Below, piece by piece: positions 1-5,003 of a stretch of DNA of 5,003 nucleotides (positions are counted from its first letter, which is position 1; each line of letters starts with the position of its first letter). A program made the position numbers and the translations under genes. Below the pieces are notes generated by a model, which saw nothing but the letters and a program-made list of their open reading frames with translations, searched no databases and had not been told where the DNA came from. This stretch comes from an uncultured Tepidimonas sp. (GTDB lineage Bacteria; Pseudomonadota; Gammaproteobacteria; Burkholderiales; Burkholderiaceae_C): positions 1 through 5,003 of the forward strand of contig CALEDU010000060.1 in assembly GCA_937949455.1 (NCBI GenBank), read 5' to 3'.

Positions 1-2433
1 CATTTCGAGCTCAAGCCCATCGACAAGACGAAGTCGCGGCTCAATGCCGTGGTCAAGCTGGCCCGGCGCAAGGACGTGGGCACCCTGGTCAACGCCTGCG
101 ACGCGGGGCGCGAGGGGGAGCTGATTTTTCGCCTGATCGAGCAGTACGCGGGCGGCACCGACAAAGCCGGCCAGCCCAAACCGCTGGGCAAGCCCGTCAA
201 GCGGTTGTGGCTGCAGTCGATGACGCCGCAGGCGATCCGCGAGGGCTTCGCGCAGCTGCGCAGCGACGAGCAAATGCGCCCATTGGCCGATGCCGCGCGC
301 AGCCGCTCCGAAGCCGATTGGCTGGTGGGCATCAACGGCACGCGCGCCATGACAGCCTTCAACTCGCGCGATGGCGGCTTTTTCCTGACCACGGTAGGCC
401 GGGTGCAGACACCGACACTGGCCATCGTCGTGGAGCGCGAGGAACAGATCCGCGCCTTTCGCGCCCGCGACTTCTGGGAGGTGCACGCCACCTTTGCGGT
501 GCAGGCTGGCACCTACCCCGGGCGCTGGTTCGACCCCGCCTTTCGCAAACCCCTGGGCGATGCTGCCGACCCCGAGCGCAAGCCAGAGCGGCTGTGGAGC
601 GAGGCCGACGCACAGGCCATCGCGCAGGCCGTGCGTGGCCGCCCGGCGCAGGTCAGCGAGGAATCCAAGCCCACCACCCAGGCCTGCGGCCTGCTGTACG
701 ACTTGACCAGCCTGCAGCGCGAGGCCAACGGGCGCTTCGGCTTTTCCGCCAAGGCCACGCTCGCCCTGGCACAAAGCCTGTACGAGAAGCACAAAGCCCT
801 GACCTACCCCCGCACCGACTCGCGCGCGCTGCCCGAGGATTACCTGGGCACGGTCCGCCATACGCTGCAGGCCCTGGCTGGCAGCCCGCTGGTGCATCTG
901 GCACCGCATGCGCAGGTGGCGCTCGACCAAGGCTATGTCCGGCCCACCAAGCGCGTATTCGACAACGCCAAGGTCAGCGATCACTTTGCCATCATTCCCA
1001 CCCCGCAGGTGCCCCATGGGCTGAGCGAGGCCGAACAAAAGCTCTACGACCTGGTGGTGCGCCGTTTCATCGCCGTGTTCTATCCTGCCGCCGAATTTCT
1101 GGTCACCACCCGCATCACCCAGGTGCCGGTGGAGGGGGCCGTCCACCACTTCACGACCGAGGGCAAGGTGCTCGTCAAGCCGGGCTGGATGGCCGTCTAC
1201 GGCAAGGAGGCCGCCGCGGATGTGGAGGGGGCCCGCCCTGGCGACAAAGGCCAGAGCCTGGTGCCCGTACAGCCAGGCGAGCCGGTGCGCACCGAGGCCG
1301 CGCGCGTGGATGCCAAGCAGACGCGCCCGCCCGCGCGCTACAACGAAGCCACGCTGCTGGCCGCGATGGAGGGCGCGGGCAAGATGGTCGATGACGAGGA
1401 ACTGCGCAGCGCCATGGCCGACAAGGGGTTGGGCACGCCTGCCACACGCGCGGCCATCATCGAAGGTCTGATCGCCGAAAAATACCTGCTGCGCGACGGC
1501 CGCGAGTTGATCCCCACGGCCAAGGCCTTCCAGCTCATGACCCTGTTGCGCGGCCTGGGTGTGGAGGAGCTGTCGCGCCCCGAGCTGACTGGTGAGTGGG
1601 AGCACAAGCTGTCGCTCATGGAGCGGGGCCAACTCAGCCGCGAAGCCTTCATGCGCGAGATCGCTGCCATGACCGAGCGCATCGTGCGCAAGGCCAAGGA
1701 ATATGACCGCGACACGGTGCCGGGCGACTATGCCACCCTGACCGCCCCGTGCCCGCAATGCGGCGGCGTGGTCAAAGAAAACTACCGCCGCTATGCCTGC
1801 ACCGGTCCCGATGGCGCAGGGCCGGGCTGCGGGTTTTCTCTGCCCAAGTCGCCCGGTGGCCGCGTGTTCGAGCTGGACGAAGTGGAAACCCTGCTGCGCA
1901 CATACCGCATCGGCCCGCTGGAGGGTTTTCGCTCCAAAGCGGGTTGGCCCTTCAGCGCCGAGCTGACCATCGCGCCCGACAGCAGCGGCCAGTGGAAGCT
2001 GGAATTCGACTTTGGCGACGACAACCCGGCCGAGGACGGCGCCCTGGCCGATCTGAGCGGCCGCGAACCGCTGGGGCCCTGTCCCAAATGCGGCGCGCCC
2101 GTGGTCGAGCACGGCAGCCACTATGTTTGCAGCCACGCCGTCCCCACCGCCGAGCAGCCCACGCCGTCGTGCGATTTCAAGAGCGCGACCACCATCCTGC
2201 AGCAGCCGATTGCGCCCGAGCAAATGGCCAAGCTGCTGGCCACCGGCAAAACCGACTGGCTGGAGGGTTTTGTGTCCAACCGCACCCGGCGTCCGTTCAA
2301 GGCCGCGCTGGTGTGGGATGCCGAAGCCGGCCGGGTCGGCTTCGCTTTCGAGCCGCGCGAGGGCGCTCGCTCGCCGGCGCGCCGCACCGCACCCCGCGCC
2401 AGCGCTGCCCGCCGTGCTACACCCAAGCGCTGA
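1..2433 (+). CDS. topB: DNA topoisomerase III (type IA), 5'-truncated by the window edge
   Basis: This enzyme cuts one DNA strand through a 5'-phosphotyrosine link and passes another through, relaxing negative supercoils and decatenating replication or recombination intermediates. The frame is open from base 1, so the GTG at 49 is internal; roughly the first 80-100 residues are missing, judged from family length. Numbering the 810 visible residues, the Toprim acidic motif DAGREGE is at 34-40, GRVQTP at 133-138, and the catalytic tyrosine is Tyr269 in YPRTDSR. VSDHFAIIPT (325-334) and KGLGTPATRAAIIE (475-488) are further type IA signatures. The C-terminus has two Cys4 zinc ribbons (Cys584/587/600/610 and Cys694/697/710/724), each followed by a repeat with a LEGF core (640 and 754), then a basic Arg/Ala/Pro tail. 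The FAII and LEGF signatures and the long tail fit topoisomerase III better than TopA. The gene converges on the two-component cluster across 40 nt. It looks intact and ends at TGA. Confidence 0.96.
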   Translation, partial: HFELKPIDKTKSRLNAVVKLARRKDVGTLVNACDAGREGELIFRLIEQYAGGTDKAGQPKPLGKPVKRLWLQSMTPQAIREGFAQLRSDEQMRPLADAARSRSEADWLVGINGTRAMTAFNSRDGGFFLTTVGRVQTPTLAIVVEREEQIRAFRARDFWEVHATFAVQAGTYPGRWFDPAFRKPLGDAADPERKPERLWSEADAQAIAQAVRGRPAQVSEESKPTTQACGLLYDLTSLQREANGRFGFSAKATLALAQSLYEKHKALTYPRTDSRALPEDYLGTVRHTLQALAGSPLVHLAPHAQVALDQGYVRPTKRVFDNAKVSDHFAIIPTPQVPHGLSEAEQKLYDLVVRRFIAVFYPAAEFLVTTRITQVPVEGAVHHFTTEGKVLVKPGWMAVYGKEAAADVEGARPGDKGQSLVPVQPGEPVRTEAARVDAKQTRPPARYNEATLLAAMEGAGKMVDDEELRSAMADKGLGTPATRAAIIEGLIAEKYLLRDGRELIPTAKAFQLMTLLRGLGVEELSRPELTGEWEHKLSLMERGQLSREAFMREIAAMTERIVRKAKEYDRDTVPGDYATLTAPCPQCGGVVKENYRRYACTGPDGAGPGCGFSLPKSPGGRVFELDEVETLLRTYRIGPLEGFRSKAGWPFSAELTIAPDSSGQWKLEFDFGDDNPAEDGALADLSGREPLGPCPKCGAPVVEHGSHYVCSHAVPTAEQPTPSCDFKSATTILQQPIAPEQMAKLLATGKTDWLEGFVSNRTRRPFKAALVWDAEAGRVGFAFEPREGARSPARRTAPRASAARRATPKR

Positions 2434-2468
2434 GGGCCTGCGTCACCGAGCGCGAGCATCAGCAGCCC
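2434..2468. terminator. Weak imperfect hairpin in the convergent topB / kinase gap
   Basis: The 40-nt gap between the two convergent genes contains GGGCCTGC (2434-2441) and GCAGCCC (2462-2468). These can pair as a 7-bp stem with one bulged C around a 20-nt loop. No run of T follows on either strand, so this is not a classical intrinsic terminator. It could be a weak bidirectional terminator or chance pairing in GC-rich sequence. Confidence 0.15.
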
Positions 2469-2473
2469 AAGGC

Positions 2474-3961
2474 CTAGCGTCCCACCGCGGCCTGAAATCG
2501 CACGGACACCCGCAGGCCACGCACCTGCGGGCGCTGCGGGTCGGCGTCCTCCATCTCCAGCGCCGCGCCGTGTTGCTGGACGATTTCTTGCACGATGGCC
2601 AGGCCCAGCCCAGAGCCGTCCACATTGGTCCCCAGCGCGCGGTAGAACGGGGCCAGCACCCGCTCGCGTTCCTCCGCTGGGATCCCGGGTCCGCTGTCTT
2701 CCACCTGCAGCACCTGTACACCACTGAACGGATCGGTCAGCACGCGCACGGTCACCACGCCCCCGCGCGGCGTGTAGCGCAGCGCGTTGTCGGCCAGATT
2801 GCGCACCAGTTCCGCCAGCAGGGTGGGGTTGCCCAACAGGCGGATGGGGGGGGATGTCGGCGTCCGATCGGCCGGCTGTGTTTCGAAGCCCAGGTCGATC
2901 GCCTTGTCCAGCGCCAGCGGCACCAACTCCTCGACCACCTCGCGCGCCACCGCCACCAGATCGACGGGCTCGCGCGGCAGAGCGCGGCCAGTGGCCTCGG
3001 CCCGCGCCAGGGCCAGCAACTGGTTGACCATGTGCGTCGCGCGCACGCTGGAGGTGGCGATCTGGCGCAGAGAGCGTTCGACTTCCTCCCCCGCTCCGGG
3101 GGGGAGCTGCTTTTGCGCCATCTCGGCCTGCATGCGCAGTCCGGCCAGCGGCGTTTTGAGTTGATGCGCCGCATCGGCCAGAAAGCGCTTTTGGTTGGAC
3201 AGGGTCACCTTCAGGCGCTGCAGCAAATCGTTGATCGACGACACGAGCGGGGCGACCTCCTGGGGCACATGCTCGTCGTCGATGGGGCTGAGATCGTCAG
3301 GACGGCGCGCGCGGATGCGCCGTTCCAACTCGGACAGCGGCCGGATGCCATGCACCAGCGCCAGCCAGACCAGCAGCACCGCCAGCGGCAGGATGATGAA
3401 CTGCGGCACCATCACGCCCTTGATGATTTCGGTGGCCAGTTTGGAGCGCTTGCCGCGCGTCTCGGCCACCTGCATCAGCACCAGGTGGTCGCGCGCTGGG
3501 CCACGCGCGAGCCAGGTATAGGCGATGCGCACAGCCTCGTCGCGGATGACGCCGTCGCGCAGATGGATGTTGCCTGGTCGGGGCGTGTCGGCTTCGGGCG
3601 GGGCGGGGAATTCCGGGTCACCGCTGACCAGCCGGCCGTCGCGGTCCAGCACCTGGTAGAACACCAGGTCGGTGTCGTCTGCGCGCAGCAGGTCGCGCGC
3701 CTGTGGAGTCAGCGCGAAGACCGTTCGCTCCTCCTCTACGGTGACGAACTGTGTGAGGGCCTGCAAATTGAACTCCAGCGCCCGGTCATAGGGGCGGTCG
3801 GCAATGCCCTGCGCCACGAACCAGGTCAGGCCCAGCGACAGCGGCCACAGCAGCAGCAGCGGCGTGAGCATCCAATCCAGGATCTCGCCAAACAGGCTGT
3901 GTTGCTCGCGCTGGAACAGCCTGTGCCAGCCGCGCGGCCCGTCAGCCAGGGATTTTTTCAA
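2474..3961 (-). CDS. TctE-type membrane sensor histidine kinase
   Basis: This is an inner-membrane sensor that autophosphorylates on histidine and passes the phosphate to the response regulator encoded just upstream. I chose the TTG at 3961 (495 residues) because GGGG lies 7 nt before it and it overlaps the regulator's stop by only 20 nt. GTG at 4006 or TTG at 3991 are alternatives; ATG 3871 would fall inside the first membrane segment. In order: cytoplasmic RLFQREQ-SLFGEILDW, membrane helix 1 (about 31-50), a periplasmic domain of about 130 residues resembling the two-component sensor N-terminal (2CSK_N) family, helix 2 (about 183-203), a HAMP-like linker, and the H box FLADAAHQLKTPL with His266. 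The ATPase domain has an N box (Asn388, Asn392), G1 DSGPGIP (from Asp422), the F-box FYRA (439-442) and G2 GSGLGLA (449-455). All catalytic motifs are present. The relatives TctE and QseC sense tricarboxylates or other small molecules; the ligand here is unknown. Confidence 0.93.
   Translation of the reverse strand: MKKSLADGPRGWHRLFQREQHSLFGEILDWMLTPLLLLWPLSLGLTWFVAQGIADRPYDRALEFNLQALTQFVTVEEERTVFALTPQARDLLRADDTDLVFYQVLDRDGRLVSGDPEFPAPPEADTPRPGNIHLRDGVIRDEAVRIAYTWLARGPARDHLVLMQVAETRGKRSKLATEIIKGVMVPQFIILPLAVLLVWLALVHGIRPLSELERRIRARRPDDLSPIDDEHVPQEVAPLVSSINDLLQRLKVTLSNQKRFLADAAHQLKTPLAGLRMQAEMAQKQLPPGAGEEVERSLRQIATSSVRATHMVNQLLALARAEATGRALPREPVDLVAVAREVVEELVPLALDKAIDLGFETQPADRTPTSPPIRLLGNPTLLAELVRNLADNALRYTPRGGVVTVRVLTDPFSGVQVLQVEDSGPGIPAEERERVLAPFYRALGTNVDGSGLGLAIVQEIVQQHGAALEMEDADPQRPQVRGLRVSVRFQAAVGR
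2846..2853 (-). repeat. Eight-base C homopolymer (coding strand) inside the kinase gene
   Basis: A run of 8 G on the + strand, C8 in the coding strand, encodes the end of Ser370 and Pro371-Pro372 in the loop before the kinase N box. A one-base slip here would abolish the N, G1, F and G2 boxes. The frame is intact in this sequence. Confidence 0.9.
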
Positions 3962-4616
3962 GGCAGTACCCCAGCCCGCGCACGGTGGCAATGCGGATCG
4001 GGCCACGCTCGATCTTTTTGCGCAGGCGGTGGATATACACCTCGATGGCGTTGTTGCTGACTTCGTCGCCCCATTCGCACAGGCGCTCGACCAGCTGTTC
4101 TTTGCTGACCAGCCGCCCTGCGCGTTGCAGCAAGACCTCCAGCAGACTCAGCTCGCGTGCCGACAGCTCGATCATCTTGCCGTCGATGGAAGCCACGCGG
4201 CCAGCTTGGTCGTAGACCAGGGGGCCGTGCTGGATGACGCTGCTGACCGCTCCGTTGCCGCGCCGCACGAGTGCGCGCACGCGTGCCTCCAGCTCGGCCA
4301 GCGCAAACGGCTTGGCCATGTAGTCGTCGGCTCCCAGGTCGAGGCCGCGCACCCGGTCCTCCACGCTGTCTGCTGCCGTCAGGATCAGCACCGGCAGCTT
4401 GGCCCCGCGGGCGCGCAGGCGTTTGAGCACCTCCAGTCCGTTCAGCTTGGGCAGCCCCAAATCCAGGATCAGCAGATCGAAGCCGTCGTGCATCAGCAGC
4501 GCCGCATCGGCCGCGTCGCCGCTGGCGACGTGATCGACGGCGGCACCCGCAGCGCGCAAGGTGCGCAGCAGTCCATCGGCCAGCACCTGGTCGTCTTCGG
4601 CGATGAGGATGCGCAT
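3942..4616 (-). CDS. OmpR-family response regulator, TctD/QseB-like
   Basis: This is a cytoplasmic DNA-binding response regulator of 224 residues, a normal length for the OmpR/PhoB class. The receiver domain (about 1-118) has the acidic pocket Asp8-Asp9, the phosphoacceptor Asp52 in LDLGLP, Thr80, Tyr99 and the conserved Lys102-Pro103. The C-terminal winged helix (about 126-220) has LSARELSLLEVLL, the recognition helix VSNNAIEVYIHRLRKKI (186-202) and the wing RGLGYCL. The ATG at 4616 gives the canonical MRILIAEDD start and has GGAG 7 nt upstream; the open frame reaching further to 4898 is just the overlap with the MarR gene. The start is 25 nt after the MarR stop and the end overlaps the kinase start by 20 nt, so it is the probable partner of that kinase. 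Its targets cannot be read from the window. Confidence 0.95.
   Translation of the reverse strand: MRILIAEDDQVLADGLLRTLRAAGAAVDHVASGDAADAALLMHDGFDLLILDLGLPKLNGLEVLKRLRARGAKLPVLILTAADSVEDRVRGLDLGADDYMAKPFALAELEARVRALVRRGNGAVSSVIQHGPLVYDQAGRVASIDGKMIELSARELSLLEVLLQRAGRLVSKEQLVERLCEWGDEVSNNAIEVYIHRLRKKIERGPIRIATVRGLGYCLEKIPG
3969..3972 (-). promoter_or_regulatory. Probable ribosome binding site of the sensor kinase
   Basis: GGGG on the minus strand lies 7 nt upstream of the TTG at 3961, within the last codons of the response regulator. It is the main reason to prefer TTG 3961 over the upstream GTG 4006. Its position inside the upstream gene implies translational coupling. Confidence 0.45.
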
Positions 4617-4623
4617 GGCGTGT

Positions 4624-4627
4624 CTCC
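4624..4627 (-). promoter_or_regulatory. Ribosome binding site of the response regulator
   Basis: GGAG on the minus strand lies 7 nt upstream of the ATG at 4616, inside the 25-nt spacer after the MarR stop. It supports the ATG start and independent loading of ribosomes on a shared transcript. Confidence 0.65.
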
Positions 4628-4641
4628 GTCGGTGGCTGTCG

Positions 4642-5003
4642 TTATGGCGTCCGCTGCCGCTGGGCGACATTGTAGGGGCCGGCCCGTCCGGAGCCATCCC
4701 CTTCGGCGTAAGCCTCCAGCCCCAGCGCCACGACGGCAGCCACGGCGTCGCCGACGGCGACGCGAAACTCCTGCTCGGCCTGCTCCACCGCACGGCGAAA
4801 AGCCTGCAGCCAGTCCAGGCCCGTGGGGGTGAAGACGATGCGGCGCGCGCGCGCATCGTGCGCATCGGCCTCGCGCCGCACCAGACCCCAGGCCACACAC
4901 TGATCGACCAAATCGCCCATGGCCTGCTTGCTCATGCCGGCGCTGTGGGCCAATTCAGTCAGACGGGCTCCCCCCAGCGGCAGGTGGCGCGTGATGTGGA
5001 CAA
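4642..5003 (-). CDS. MarR-family winged-helix transcriptional regulator, 5'-truncated by the window edge
   Basis: MarR proteins are dimeric DNA-binding regulators, usually repressors released by small phenolic or toxic ligands or by oxidation. The frame is open to the window edge, so the TTG at 4953 is internal and the N-terminal dimerisation helix is off the window. The 119 visible residues begin VHITRHLPLGG. They contain the helix-turn-helix LTELAHSAGMSKQAMGDLVDQ (about 14-34), in which MSKQAMGDLV is the recognition helix, then the wing DARARRIVFTPTG (49-61) with the family's D-x-R signature. Helices of about 40 residues that would complete the dimer interface follow, with a short polar tail. 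The stop TAA is 25 nt before the response regulator, suggesting the same transcript. The ligand and targets are unknown; autoregulation of the cluster is plausible from family habit, but the promoter is not visible. Confidence 0.88.
   Translation of the reverse strand, partial: VHITRHLPLGGARLTELAHSAGMSKQAMGDLVDQCVAWGLVRREADAHDARARRIVFTPTGLDWLQAFRRAVEQAEQEFRVAVGDAVAAVVALGLEAYAEGDGSGRAGPYNVAQRQRTP

Noticed and set aside
100..120. Toprim motif reads DAGREGE rather than DPDREGE, suggesting a damaged metal site in topoisomerase III.
   Set aside because: DAGREGE is a common variant in other TopB proteins such as that of Bacillus, so it is not evidence of inactivation.
207..1394. A 395-codon open frame on the + strand inside topB.
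   Set aside because: It is an out-of-frame shadow of the topoisomerase, with Arg/Gly/Pro-rich translation; the topB frame carries all the conserved motifs.
2470..2475. The palindrome AGGCCT at the kinase stop as an operator.
   Set aside because: Six bases in GC-rich sequence is expected by chance, and it sits at a gene 3' end.
2123..4060. A 645-codon open frame on the + strand running from the topB 3' end across the whole kinase region.
   Set aside because: It is antisense to a kinase with every conserved motif, overlaps topB out of frame, and its translation is rich in His, Gln and Arg with no recognisable domain. Long antisense frames are expected in GC-rich genes.
3804..4832. A 342-codon open frame on the + strand opposite the response regulator and MarR gene.
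   Set aside because: It is antisense to a clear OmpR-family regulator, has low-complexity Gln/His/Arg composition and no domain signature.
4617..4898. Possible N-terminal extension of the response regulator back to 4898.
   Set aside because: The extension overlaps the MarR gene in another frame and looks like shadow sequence. The ATG at 4616 starts exactly at the conserved receiver motif and has a ribosome binding site.

Overview
The window is dense, GC-rich bacterial chromosome with no mobile elements, RNA genes or CRISPR arrays that I can see. The codon usage is GC-rich throughout. Together with a long DNA topoisomerase III and a TctE-type sensor kinase carrying the segment RLFQREQ-SLFGEILDWML, this suggests a betaproteobacterium of the Burkholderiales, most likely Comamonadaceae. 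That placement is inferred from remembered family resemblance, not from a search.

The left half (1-2433, + strand) is the 3' part of topB, encoding the type IA topoisomerase DNA topoisomerase III. Its N-terminus lies off the left edge. The visible 810 residues contain the rest of the Toprim domain, the active-site tyrosine, the conserved central motifs, and a C-terminal tail built from two copies of a zinc-ribbon plus DNA-binding-repeat module.

The right half (2474-5003, - strand) is a compact three-gene cluster read towards topB: a MarR-family regulator (5' end off the right edge), an OmpR-family response regulator and a TctE-type membrane sensor histidine kinase. The MarR stop is 25 nt before the response-regulator start. 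The response-regulator stop overlaps the probable kinase start by 20 nt, so the three are probably cotranscribed and the last two translationally coupled. Their promoter would lie outside the window.

The two halves converge on a 40-nt gap (2434-2473) with only a weak imperfect hairpin. The kinase should sense a periplasmic signal and phosphorylate the regulator at Asp52; the MarR protein may add a second, ligand-driven input. No tricarboxylate-transporter gene (tctCBA) is visible, so the signal cannot be deduced. I found no evidence of a novel system; the findings are modest points about gene organisation, start codons and homopolymer tracts.
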